From the NCBI RefSeq assembly GCF_002786325.1, contig NZ_PGTB01000003.1:57760-121759 (forward strand): 64,000 bases of DNA, written 5' to 3'. The notes beneath the pieces were generated by a model. That model had not been told where the DNA came from, searched no databases, and saw nothing but the letters and a program-made list of their open reading frames with translations. This DNA is from Pseudooceanicola lipolyticus (GTDB lineage: Bacteria; Pseudomonadota; Alphaproteobacteria; Rhodobacterales; Rhodobacteraceae). Of this stretch, positions 33,332-41,109 are shown piece by piece (positions within the stretch are counted from its first letter, which is position 1; every line of letters begins with the position of its first letter). Position numbers and translations under genes: made by a program.

Positions 33332-33967
33332 TCAGTTGCCCGAGGATCCGGAGCCATCCATCATCCCCATGGGCCCGTCCATCGTATTTCCGGTACCGCT
33401 CATCGGACCGCCAGAGCCGTTCATCTCCATCCGAAGTGCGGGACGACCCATCTCGGCTTCGGAGATCTTCGCATCGCCGTCAGCGTCAAGATACTGAAAG
33501 CGGCGGACCATGACCTCCCGGGTCATCGCCAGGTAGAGGGCTTCAAATTCAGCGAGTGACAACGTGCCATCGCCGTCCTTGTCGAACTCCTCCAGCCGGG
33601 CGAGCATAGTCTTGCGCCCCGTCTCCGGGGTCATGGCTCCCATCATGTCCGGACCCATCATCATGCGCATCATTGCGCCGTCCATCATCTCCATCTCGCC
33701 GGGGCCGACGCCCATCATGGCACCATCCATCGCGCCCATGCCGCCTGGGCCAGAACCCATCATTGCACCACCCATCATCTGAGCGTGCATGCGCAGCATC
33801 ATCGGCATCATCTCCTGCATCATGTTCGCCTTACCTGCGGCCGCGGGATCTTGTTCCATGCCGATCGGGCCGGCAAAACCATGGCCGTGATCGCTATCCG
33901 CGACGGCGAGTCCCGCGCCGGCCATGGTCAGAACCAGCGCAGTGGCGATCGTGTTGTACAGTTTCAT
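33332..33967 (-). CDS. Secreted Met-rich EF-hand protein
   Basis: A 211-aa protein with a signal peptide ending AVADSDHGHG, then a long Met/Gly-rich stretch (about 45-110, repeated GAMMG / MMDGAMM) that can bind Cu(I) by thioether groups, and two EF-hands: DKDGDGTLSLAEFE (near 133) and DADGDAKISEAEM (near 162). AAGGAAG is set well before the ATG. Likely a periplasmic copper buffer; calcium binding is suggested by intact EF loops. Confidence 0.82.
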   Translation of the reverse strand: MKLYNTIATALVLTMAGAGLAVADSDHGHGFAGPIGMEQDPAAAGKANMMQEMMPMMLRMHAQMMGGAMMGSGPGGMGAMDGAMMGVGPGEMEMMDGAMMRMMMGPDMMGAMTPETGRKTMLARLEEFDKDGDGTLSLAEFEALYLAMTREVMVRRFQYLDADGDAKISEAEMGRPALRMEMNGSGGPMSGTGNTMDGPMGMMDGSGSSGN

Positions 33968-34212
33968 TTTGTTCTTCCTTGAATCCCAAAGGGGGGGGGA
34001 AGCGGCTGAAAATGCGCATCGCGTCCCTTTTCGATCAGCTATCGTGGCTGTTCTCTTGCTGATAGCCGTCGATGGAGAAGTTCTGGGACCGGTGCTTCAA
34101 CCGCTAAGAATCCTGTAAGCGCCAGAAGTTCAGTGGCGTTACATGTTCACTGATCGTGCATCCGTTGACCCAGAGAGGGCCGTAATCTTCTCGATACACG
34201 ACAAAGGCCCTG

Positions 34213-34572
34213 TTAGGATTTGGGAGGGTGATCGAGCCTAAAAACCAGCGCCGACGTCCCGCTGCGCTGTTCGATGGAAAAGGGCCCGCGACAAGTACTC
34301 GGCACAGAAAACGGTATACAATCCGGCACAATCGCGCTCAGGCACGATGTCCCCGAAGCGCAATGTCCATCGATAATTGCGGCCCTTGGCGCATGAGCGC
34401 CGACGTGATCTACGCCTGCATATACGATCGTCTGAGATGATGGATAAGAGAGCGTATCATGCGCATGAGCTGCATGAGGAATAGAACTAAATCCGACAGT
34501 TAGTGCCACGACAATCATTGCGACTGTTCGCAAGACCACAACACACAGATTTTTTGATCGATTCCAGCGCAA
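34213..34572 (-). CDS. Small secreted His/Cys protein with TTG start
   Basis: A 119-aa protein. AAAGGAG stands 6 bases before TTG 34572, the only good start. N-terminal signal (VVVLRTVAMIVVALTVGFSSIPHAAHAH), HVGAH, CASGTSC, a late Cys pair and a DHPPKS end. It is the third protein in the window with this plan (see 18886 and 27280). It precedes the EF-hand gene and the Cu ATPase in the same direction. Function unproven; copper-responsive leader, sensor or scavenger are candidates. Confidence 0.5.
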   Translation of the reverse strand: MRWNRSKNLCVVVLRTVAMIVVALTVGFSSIPHAAHAHDTLSYPSSQTIVYAGVDHVGAHAPRAAIIDGHCASGTSCLSAIVPDCIPFSVPSTCRGPFSIEQRSGTSALVFRLDHPPKS

Positions 34573-35182
34573 GGGGAACTCCTTTGGTCAAAGCTACCCG
34601 ACCATCGCCTTCTTTCCTTGATCTAAATCAACACTGATGAATCCAGGAGCTTTCGCCAACTCTTGACCCTGGACTGGAGCGCATATTCAATATGCGGCGA
34701 TTTCTGCGGTCATGTCGATCCTTGCTTGCGCAAGGTGGTAGTAGCTGATGCCAGAGTGGTGGCCGTACCAGCCCTCCAGAACTTCTGGTGGTGCCCGCAT
34801 AGCCGTCCATCAAGCCGCTTATGGCCGCTTCCGTGGAAGAAAACCCGTTCGCTTGTGCAGAAACAGGCCACTTGGAAAGGGCGCGAGTGCCCTTCCCGTC
34901 AGGGCTGATCGATGGAGCGAAGCAGGTGGCTCTGTGGTGTACGATCCTCGAGTGAGAACTCGCAAAACAGCGCTGGCTGCACCTTCTGCCCCGGCCCCAT
35001 CCTTGCCAGTTCCTTCCACACTATACGGGAAGTGAAACATATCCAAAGGGTCTTAAATCAGGGGCGATTTTTCACCAACATGGGCTCAAATTTGCCGTTC
35101 GCCGCAGATCGCCCGGACGGCCGATTCTTAAATTTGCGAGGCCGTCGAAGTGCTTCGTAGTCCTCGCATGCCGCAACATCCT
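34573..35182. other. 610-base stretch without a convincing gene
   Basis: Short open frames exist on both strands, but they lack ribosome sites and known motifs. A small perfect stem, AAGGGC with GCCCTT, lies near 34877-34894. AAATTTGC occurs twice (near 35088 and 35133). Probably the border between the copper island and the mobilisation genes. Confidence 0.5.
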
Positions 35183-36364
35183 CTATCTTTGACGCCCACC
35201 CCTGTCAGGACTTCCTTTTGACAGGTCCTGCTGACGCTCTGGGCTATCGGTCGGTTTTCCGCGCTCGCGAGGCGCAGAACGCGCTGCATCCTGCCCCGCT
35301 AGAGAACGGGCCATCTCGGCACGTTGCGTCGTCGTCTCGGTCAGCCGCGCTGCGAACCGTTTGGTTTCCCGCGCCAGGTCACGGTCGTTCGGGTCCGCTG
35401 ATCCTGCCAAGATCGTTGCGGCTTGGTCATACGTTGCCATCACCCTGTTGCGCCGCGCGATCAACGCGTCATCCCATGCCTTCTGCGGCAGACGTCCACC
35501 GTTGTCTTCGAGATCGCGCCGAACTTGGCGCATCTTCCGGGCATCGGCCAAGGGCTTACCGCCCCGTTGCCTGATCTTGTAGACAGGCGTGACCTCTCCC
35601 CGGCGCGTCACGCCTCGGGCATGGCGCGGGGTGGATTCCGCCTCGATCCCGCGGGTCCGGAGCTTCTCGGCGAACGTGTCCCGCAGGCGTTGCAGATCAG
35701 CTTTCCGCAGATTCAGCTTCTCGCCGTCCTCGCCCACGGTGCGAAGCGTCAGGTGCACATGGGGATGATGCGTATCCGTGTGCAGGGCCATCGCGTAGTC
35801 ATGCCGCCCTTGGAACTCCTGCCTTGCCAGCGCCCTGACCGCGTCTTTCACCGCTTCCGCATTCGCCGTACCGGGCATCGAGAACACGATGCTGGTCGTG
35901 ATCCTCGTCCGGTCCGTGGCAGAGCCTTCGCGTCGATCCTCGTCGTGTTTCTCTATCCACTCGCGATAGATCGCGCCAACCTGCGTACGGCCGTTGAAGG
36001 CCTCCCCGCGATCATTCTCGACCTCAATCTTGCCGTTTCGGCTGATATAGGCGAGATGCTCCGAGGCCCTGACCGCTTCTGATGCTCGGCTGACCTTGAT
36101 CGGATTGCCGGACTTGTCGTTCTTGGCGGGCTTGGACACCTTCACCATGACCTCCGGCGCGCCTTTGACGATACGGGCCAACCGCGCCTTATCAGCCGCC
36201 GAAATCGTCTGCGCCTGCGCAGTTGCACGATCCGCATCCTGGGCGCCAGCCTTGCGCTTTCTGCCCCCGCTGTCGACGGATCCTCCAGCCGGCTTATTCA
36301 GCTTTCTGTTGGCCTCTGAATCCCAGCAATCCTGGAACCCCAGCTCCGACTTGAAGTCGCTCAT
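35183..36364 (-). CDS. MOBP-like relaxase (mobilisation nuclease)
   Basis: A 393-aa relaxase that nicks oriT and pilots the strand. The Tyr of motif I is likely in HLAYISRNGK (near 105); motif III is ALHTDTHHPHVHLTLR (near 200), the His triad that binds the metal. The C-terminal half is basic and low-complexity. It is shorter than VirD2/TraI because the LPD7-type region is in a separate gene at 17226. ATG 36364 overlaps the mobC stop (ATGA). Confidence 0.87.
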   Translation of the reverse strand: MSDFKSELGFQDCWDSEANRKLNKPAGGSVDSGGRKRKAGAQDADRATAQAQTISAADKARLARIVKGAPEVMVKVSKPAKNDKSGNPIKVSRASEAVRASEHLAYISRNGKIEVENDRGEAFNGRTQVGAIYREWIEKHDEDRREGSATDRTRITTSIVFSMPGTANAEAVKDAVRALARQEFQGRHDYAMALHTDTHHPHVHLTLRTVGEDGEKLNLRKADLQRLRDTFAEKLRTRGIEAESTPRHARGVTRRGEVTPVYKIRQRGGKPLADARKMRQVRRDLEDNGGRLPQKAWDDALIARRNRVMATYDQAATILAGSADPNDRDLARETKRFAARLTETTTQRAEMARSLAGQDAARSAPRERGKPTDSPERQQDLSKGSPDRGGRQR

Positions 36365-36915
36365 GACTGATCATCTTCCCCTGACTGAAACCGGAAGCGA
36401 CCTTCTGCATAGACGCTGAGCGCCATGCGCAACTTGGCGACGTCCTGGCGCAGGATCTCGACCTCAGCCTTGGTCAGTTCTGCGCCCGCGCCCGTGAGCA
36501 CACCTCGGTTCAGCGCATAGGCAATCTGGTTGGCGTTGACGGCCAGGCCGCGAAGCTGGCGGTAGGCCGCGCGAACGCCCCGTCTCTCGCCCGCAACCAT
36601 CTGCGGTGCATTGCGCATCCGGGCCGACAGCAAAGCGGCAGCCCAAGTGGATGCCGTGACGCCTTGGGACTGCGCCTCTTCCTCCAGATCCTGCCGCACA
36701 TCGGCAGCCAGTCGCACAGTCACCTTGCCCTCTCGCCGCGCGCGGGAAGTCGGACGGCTGGGCGGCGGCGCGGCCTCGTCCCCATCCAGCGCCAGACTGA
36801 TCAGGCGCCCCAAAAGGACCGACACTGTTTGCCCTTCTGATGCCGCCAAGGCCGCCAGCTGCGCATGGCGATCAGGCGGCAGATAGGTCATCGCGGCTTT
36901 CTTCTTTGTCGGCAT
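36361..36915 (-). CDS. mobC: MobC-type relaxosome protein
   Basis: A 184-aa DNA-binding accessory of the relaxosome. A ribbon-helix-helix-like region VTVRLAADVRQDLEEEAQSQGVTASTWAAALL (near 65-97) is followed by YRQLRGLAVNANQIAYALNRG, the MobC signature. It binds oriT and loosens the nic region for the relaxase. Coupled to the relaxase by a 4-base overlap; the candidate oriT lies just upstream. Confidence 0.88.
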   Translation of the reverse strand: MPTKKKAAMTYLPPDRHAQLAALAASEGQTVSVLLGRLISLALDGDEAAPPPSRPTSRARREGKVTVRLAADVRQDLEEEAQSQGVTASTWAAALLSARMRNAPQMVAGERRGVRAAYRQLRGLAVNANQIAYALNRGVLTGAGAELTKAEVEILRQDVAKLRMALSVYAEGRFRFQSGEDDQS

Positions 36916-36939
36916 TCTAACTCAAAGGTACATTACGTG

Positions 36940-37005
36940 CTGGCGCTTAGCCTATCCTGCATTAGTCACAACCCTAGCCCCAAACGTGGTCCGGGACCAC
37001 GTTTT
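36940..37005 (+). other. Candidate origin of transfer (oriT) with nic core
   Basis: TATCCTGC at 36953-36960 equals the nic core of IncP/VirD2-type (MOBP) origins, with cleavage expected after TATCCTG (36959/36960). It lies about 40 bases upstream of mobC and the relaxase. A perfect inverted repeat, AACGTGGTCC-G-GGACCACGTT, follows at 36983-37003, with a related GGTCCCAGACC near 37053. Motif and place fit; cleavage is not proved. Confidence 0.6.
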
Positions 37006-37095
37006 CCGCGCTCTTCGTCAAGGCTGGGCAAGATGCCGCCGCGGGCGCGAGATGCGGTCCCAGACCACATCGAAAGCACCGTGATCCGACGCTGG

Positions 37096-37133
37096 TCGCA
37101 AAGAAAAACGCACCGTCCGGAGGCGGTGCGTTT
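37096..37133 (-). terminator. Terminator of the par operon
   Basis: AAACGCACCG (37106-37115) pairs with CGGTGCGTTT (37124-37133); on the - strand it is followed by TTCTTTG after a T-run. It stands just after the last gene of the parAB transcript. Confidence 0.85.
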
Positions 37134-37160
37134 CGATCCGTCAGGCCCGCGTTCCGAGGG

Positions 37161-37448
37161 CTAGCCCCAGAGGAAGAGCAGTCGATTGCGCGGGGTGACA
37201 CGGAAGACGAGGCTGTCGAGATAGAACGACAAAGCGCTCAGGACGACGAACACGCCGGCCATCAAAACCGGCGCGATGACTCGATAGACGAACGGGATCT
37301 GATCGGCGGCAGCAACGCCGTAGCCGGTAAAGATCATCACGGCCCCGGCCAGCGCGGCGACCAAGTGCAGCACCATCAGCACCGTGAGAGCCGCCTGAAC
37401 CGGCGTGCGGATCAGCAGCATTGCGTTCCAAAGCGCGATCTTCACCAT
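37161..37448 (-). CDS. Small three-helix membrane protein after parB
   Basis: A 95-aa protein with three hydrophobic segments (about 17-40, 48-60 and 62-80), basic at both ends. No domain recognised. It lies 12 bases downstream of parB and before the terminator, so it belongs to the partition operon. A link to entry exclusion or membrane positioning is speculation. Confidence 0.6.
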   Translation of the reverse strand: MVKIALWNAMLLIRTPVQAALTVLMVLHLVAALAGAVMIFTGYGVAAADQIPFVYRVIAPVLMAGVFVVLSALSFYLDSLVFRVTPRNRLLFLWG

Positions 37449-37460
37449 CTCTTTTCCTCC

Positions 37461-38501
37461 TCAGTTCCGGAGCAGTTCCACTAACTCGACCTCGGCCAGC
37501 GGCACCTCCGCCAGCCGCCCCTCCCCCTCGAAACGGATCAGGACAGACTTGGTGTTCGAGGCAGGCTGATCGAGCAAGGCCCTGCCAACCTGTCCCGCGT
37601 GACGGACCAAAAGGGCGGGCGAGGCGCTAACGTCGCGAGGCCGGGGCGCGGTCTGAGAAGCTGCCGCAGTCGCTTCACCTGGCTCGCTTCCCTGCCCTTC
37701 CGCGTCCCTCCTCTCGGCGCTCGCATCAGAGGTACCTCTCGGGGCTTCCACTTGAGGTCCGAAGGGTTCAGGCGGTGCGGTCGCACTCATGTCGTGCGCG
37801 GCCTGTTTGGCTTCGATCTCTCCCCGCAGACGCTCGACGGTCACGCGAGAAATATCCCCCGCCTCGGTTTCACTGAGAAACTGCCGAACGGCGGCTTCGT
37901 CCTTCTTCCAGAGCGTGTTCAAGTCCGACAGGGCGCGGATCGGAGCGTTCCGGGCGGCTACATCTCGCAACGCATCCGGCATCTTGGCCAAGGCGGCGAA
38001 GCGCGACACCTCACCTTCGTTCCAGCCAAGCGCCTCGGCAATCGCGCTGCGCGACTGGCCCGCTGCCCGCATCGCGGCAACGGCCTCCGCGACCTCCAAA
38101 GTCGTCAGGTCGGCCCGCTGCACGTTCTCGGTCAGCTGCGCCATGCGCAGCGCGTCCGTCATCTCGCGAACAACGGCGGGGATCCTGGTCAGCCCGGCCA
38201 GCTTCGCAGCCTGAAAACGCCGCTCACCCATGATCAACACGTGCTTCCCGGCGGCGTCGGCCGGCTGCACCGTGATCGCCTGAAGCACCCCCTGGGTCCG
38301 GATGCTCTCCGCCAGCGAGGCCAGCTGATCCTTGTCGAAATGCCGACGGGGCTGCTCAGGGTCAGGTACGATGGCGTCGAGCGGGATGTCACGCTGCCCG
38401 GCCTGCGCCGGTTTGTTCTTCCGCGTCAGGGCCGCGAGATCGCCGCTCTTCTTGAGACGGTCGAGCGTCTGCATCGTGCTGCCAAATTTCTTCTCGGCCA
38501 T
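37461..38501 (-). CDS. parB: ParB-type partition protein
   Basis: A 346-aa ParB/RepB protein. ParB/sulfiredoxin-like CTPase domain: IPLDAIVPDPEQPRRHFD, GVLQAITVQP, GERRFQAAKLAGLTRIPAVV. HTH domain: LTENVQRADLTTLEVAEAV ... QSRSAIAEALGWNEGEVSRFAALAKMP. A Pro/Ala-rich linker leads to a short dimerisation end. It binds centromere sites and loads on DNA with ParA. Starts 3 bases after the parA stop. Confidence 0.92.
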   Translation of the reverse strand: MAEKKFGSTMQTLDRLKKSGDLAALTRKNKPAQAGQRDIPLDAIVPDPEQPRRHFDKDQLASLAESIRTQGVLQAITVQPADAAGKHVLIMGERRFQAAKLAGLTRIPAVVREMTDALRMAQLTENVQRADLTTLEVAEAVAAMRAAGQSRSAIAEALGWNEGEVSRFAALAKMPDALRDVAARNAPIRALSDLNTLWKKDEAAVRQFLSETEAGDISRVTVERLRGEIEAKQAAHDMSATAPPEPFGPQVEAPRGTSDASAERRDAEGQGSEPGEATAAASQTAPRPRDVSASPALLVRHAGQVGRALLDQPASNTKSVLIRFEGEGRLAEVPLAEVELVELLRN

Positions 38502-38504
38502 GGC

Positions 38505-39245
38505 TCAATCCTCCTTCTCGATAGCCTCGATGAACCAGTCAAAGAAGGCGCCGAACTCGGCGGCGGCCTCCTTGCCGCTGGCGGTCGGCACCTCGAACAC
38601 CGGGATCCCTTCCGCTTCTGCCGCTTCGTACCCGACCCGGTTCCGGATGGCGTGCGGCACCAGAAGGTTGGAATAAGACTCCGCAACGGCCAGCAGCGTC
38701 TCGCGCTCGCTCTTCTTTACGGCGTCGAAGCGCGACGGCAGCAGGCCCAGGAACTGGATGCCCTCGTTGATCTCCTGCACCTGCACGAAGGCTTTCAGAA
38801 CGCCCTCGACGCCATCCAGCGAGAACCGTTTCAACTCGATGGGCGACAACATGAAATCCGCCGTCAGAAGCGCGCCGTAGACCAGCGCCGAGAATGTCGG
38901 CGGCGTATCCACGATGCAGAAGTCCGCGCCGTCCAAGCCGTCCAGCGCCGCAACGGTGCTTTGCAGCACCGCATCGTCCGAGCTGACAGGCACGTCGCGG
39001 TCCCCTTCGATCAGGACGACCTCGCCGGGGTCGACGGAAAAACTCGGTGCTTCGCCACCCTCCAGCATCTGTAATGCGTTTCCGACGACCCGCGTGCCGC
39101 CCAGGGCGCTGGTGAGGTTGCGTTGCCCGTCCAGATCAACGGCGATCACCGAATAGCCTGCGCGACCAAGGTAAAAGGCAATCTGGCTCGCTACGGTCGT
39201 TTTGCCGACGCCGCCTTTGTTATTCGCGATGACGATCGTCTTCAC
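38505..39245 (-). CDS. parA: ParA-type partition ATPase
   Basis: A 246-aa ATPase with deviant Walker A NNKGGVGKTTVA (residues 8-19), Walker A' VIAVDLDGQRNLT and Walker B FCIVDTPP. It lacks a long N-terminal HTH, so it is the short type Ib-like ParA. GTG 39245 has AAGGAG 7 bases upstream; an upstream ATG at 39293 would overlap more of the small regulator gene. Autoregulation is therefore likely by the small RHH protein, as in ParFG-type loci. Confidence 0.92.
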   Translation of the reverse strand: MKTIVIANNKGGVGKTTVASQIAFYLGRAGYSVIAVDLDGQRNLTSALGGTRVVGNALQMLEGGEAPSFSVDPGEVVLIEGDRDVPVSSDDAVLQSTVAALDGLDGADFCIVDTPPTFSALVYGALLTADFMLSPIELKRFSLDGVEGVLKAFVQVQEINEGIQFLGLLPSRFDAVKKSERETLLAVAESYSNLLVPHAIRNRVGYEAAEAEGIPVFEVPTASGKEAAAEFGAFFDWFIEAIEKED

Positions 39246-39408
39246 GGTCTGCTCCTTCCTCGTCAGTCTTCTGGCGCAAGCCCCAAAGCTCAAGCGCCTC
39301 TAGGACGATCTCGCCCATCGTCGTTTCCCGCTCGAAGGCCTCGCGCTTCAGGGCGCGATGCACGTCAACGGGCATATTCATGGAAAACATGCGTGTTGGA
39401 TTGCGCAT
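39220..39408 (-). CDS. Ribbon-helix-helix regulator of the par operon
   Basis: A 62-aa protein: MFSMNMPVDVHRALKREAFERETTMGEIVLEALELWGLRQ is a typical RHH/CopG fold. GGAGAGG stands before ATG 39408. It overlaps parA by 26 bases. A small RHH protein upstream of a short ParA suggests a regulator of the locus, perhaps also a centromere-binding factor. A nested inverted repeat upstream (39561-39588) is the likely operator. Confidence 0.7.
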   Translation of the reverse strand: MRNPTRMFSMNMPVDVHRALKREAFERETTMGEIVLEALELWGLRQKTDEEGADREDDRHRE

Positions 39409-39560
39409 CGACCTCTCCGCAAAACGCAGTCGGATTTCGGCTGACATATGCGCGGCACCCTGATGCAGGGCGACTGACCTCGGCCCTGGGTCGCCGCGGC
39501 GAGACGTCTGTCTCGGCGCGGCAAATTTTTCCTGGGGCCAGGCCGCGTGCCTGTAGTGGC

Positions 39561-39588
39561 GTCCATAGAGTCATACATGTGTATGGAC
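39561..39588. promoter_or_regulatory. Nested inverted repeat, candidate par operator/centromere
   Basis: Outer arms GTCCATA (39561-39567) and TATGGAC (39582-39588); inner arms CATACA-TG-TGTATG (39572-39585). All perfect. It sits about 155-180 bases upstream of the RHH-parA-parB operon, where an operator for the RHH protein is expected. Confidence 0.6.
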
Positions 39589-39599
39589 TTCAAACAGGT

Positions 39600-39621
39600 G
39601 GGGCCCGCGAATGCGGGCCCC
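39600..39621 (-). terminator. Hairpin after the ardC gene
   Basis: GGGGCCCGC-GAAT-GCGGGCCCC, perfect 9-base stem, 23 bases beyond the ardC stop. The T-run is weak. Confidence 0.65.
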
Positions 39622-39643
39622 TTGCGAAGTCTTGCCGATCTGC

Positions 39644-40525
39644 TCAGGCGGCGCGTAAAGCCCCGCCGACGGCGGCGGCCTCCAGAACAAAGTCTGCGGC
39701 CTTCTGCGCGGCGCTCGCGGCCTTGAAGATTGCCCGCTTGTCCTCTTTCAGCACCCCGAGCCAGCTATCGAGGTAAGATGCGGCTTCATCGATGGTCGGC
39801 TCGACGCCGATGCGCGCGCCAAGGAAGCAGCTGCCAATTTCGGCAATCAGCTCTTCGCGGGCATAGTCGGCCTTGGTGCTACCGACCTTGAAGCGATCCA
39901 GCCGCGACCGATGCCCTGTCCAATGCGTGACCTCGTGGCAGAGCGTTGCCGTGTAGTGCTGCGCCGAGATGAACGCGGACACGGGCGGCATCTGGATCCG
40001 ATCCTCCGCCGGGATATAGCACGCCCTTACACCGCCATGCGTGACATTCGCCCCGACCGCTTGGAAGAAAGCATCAACTTCCGGCAGGGGACGGGTGCCA
40101 AGATCCTCCTGCACCTCCGGACGGGTGTAAAACTGCTCGGGCAAGCCTTCAATCTGGTCCGCGTTGAAGACGCGATAGGCGCGCGCATAGGGGATCGCGA
40201 CCGCCTCGCCGTCATTATTCTCACGCTCGACGGTCCCGTATTTCACCACCGTCGAGGACTTCTGCCCCTTGCGCACATGCGCGCCAAGGTCCTTGGCCTG
40301 CTTGAAGGTGAACCAATGCGCCGAAGCAAACCCGTTGGCATGGGCGGCAAGCCAGAGCATCAGCACATTGATCCCCCGATAGGGTTCGCCATTTGCCCGC
40401 AGCGGGAATGTGCCGCCCTGCTCGCCGCCGGTCCACGGCTTGCGCCACGGCGAAACGCCCGCCTCCATCGCCTCGATGATCTGGTTGGTGACGTGCTGGT
40501 AGATGTCGAAATCCGATTTAGCCAT
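39644..40525 (-). CDS. ardC: ArdC-like anti-restriction protein (zincin fold)
   Basis: A 293-aa protein. N-terminal ssDNA-binding ArdC_N part: IYQHVTNQIIEAMEAGVSPWRKPW, RGINVLMLWLAA, THWFTFKQAK-like region with HVRKGQKSSTVVKY. The C-terminal metallopeptidase-like part has LCHEVTHWTGH (HExxH), YAREELIAEIGSCFLGARIG with the third ligand Glu, and a YLDSWLGVLKEDKRAIFKAA end. It protects incoming DNA from restriction during conjugation. AGGAGG is 7 bases before ATG 40525. A decayed relative lies at 58150. Confidence 0.9.
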   Translation of the reverse strand: MAKSDFDIYQHVTNQIIEAMEAGVSPWRKPWTGGEQGGTFPLRANGEPYRGINVLMLWLAAHANGFASAHWFTFKQAKDLGAHVRKGQKSSTVVKYGTVERENNDGEAVAIPYARAYRVFNADQIEGLPEQFYTRPEVQEDLGTRPLPEVDAFFQAVGANVTHGGVRACYIPAEDRIQMPPVSAFISAQHYTATLCHEVTHWTGHRSRLDRFKVGSTKADYAREELIAEIGSCFLGARIGVEPTIDEAASYLDSWLGVLKEDKRAIFKAASAAQKAADFVLEAAAVGGALRAA

Positions 40526-40956
40526 TTGTGGCCTCCTGACTGGTGGGACGGGGAGGCTTGGAGCCCTCCTTCCGCCGATGGGCTGCGCCTCGGCCACCTG
40601 ATCCGACCGAAAACGCATGTTTTCGGCGGAACAGAGTGGGAGAGGGCGAAGCCCGACCCACGGGCCTGAACCGGAAAGTCAAAGGATCGGAGACGAGGTT
40701 GGTGCGGCCCGCAGGCCGGAGGCCGAGGACACGGTCCTCGTCGGAGACGACGCGTCTGCGCGGCGCTTGTCTTTTGACTTTCCGGGGCAGGTCTGTTGGG
40801 CGGACCAGACCAAAGAAAACTGCCAGGGCGGGGGTGAGCGGGCGCAAGCCCGTCGATCCCCTGTCCTGACCTCTGAACACATGTGACCCGCGCAAACTGC
40901 GCGGGTCTCTTCTGATCTTTACGGGAAGTTCAGCTAGCCGAGGCCGGCGGCCGCCA
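40526..40956. other. 431-base structured non-coding stretch
   Basis: No credible gene. It holds CCGAAAAC-GCAT-GTTTTCGG (40607-40626), a wider perfect 13-base inverted repeat CCGGAAAGTCAAA (40671-40683) / TTTGACTTTCCGG (40773-40785) around an 89-base centre, and a further 9-base stem at 40885-40907. This could be a structured RNA, a leader, or protein-binding sites. Confidence 0.6.
40885..40907. terminator. Hairpin terminator-like element
   Basis: GACCCGCGC-AAACT-GCGCGGGTC, perfect 9-base stem; + strand continues TCTTCT. It lies 50 bases past the end of the 50-aa gene (- strand). Confidence 0.6.
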
Positions 40957-41109
40957 TCAGCCCTCCTCCGGAGGCCGATCCAGGTTGCGGGAGTAGCTGA
41001 CCTCGACCTTGAGGAAACCGGGGACGCTGAGCGCAACCGAGATCTTGAGGTTCGCTTTGGTGGTGAGGCTTCGCAGGATTGAGCGCAAACGGGCGATGAT
41101 CTTGTTCAT
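40957..41109 (-). CDS. 50-aa basic amphipathic protein
   Basis: MNKIIARLRSILRSLTTKANLKISVALSVPGFLKVEVSYSRN is a basic N-terminal helix and two beta-like strands. AAAGGAG is 8 bases from the ATG, the strongest sign that it is real. No homologue known to me. A hairpin follows the stop. Confidence 0.5.
   Translation of the reverse strand: MNKIIARLRSILRSLTTKANLKISVALSVPGFLKVEVSYSRNLDRPPEEG

Noticed and set aside
34748-35035. 95-codon + strand frame between copper island and relaxase
   Set aside because: Composition typical of random frames; no start signal or motif.
37599-39074. A 491-codon frame opposite parAB
   Set aside because: The - strand encodes complete ParA and ParB with all motifs.
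38505-39293. Upstream ATG for parA at 39293
   Set aside because: GTG 39245 has AAGGAG at ideal distance and the extra residues are not ParA-like.
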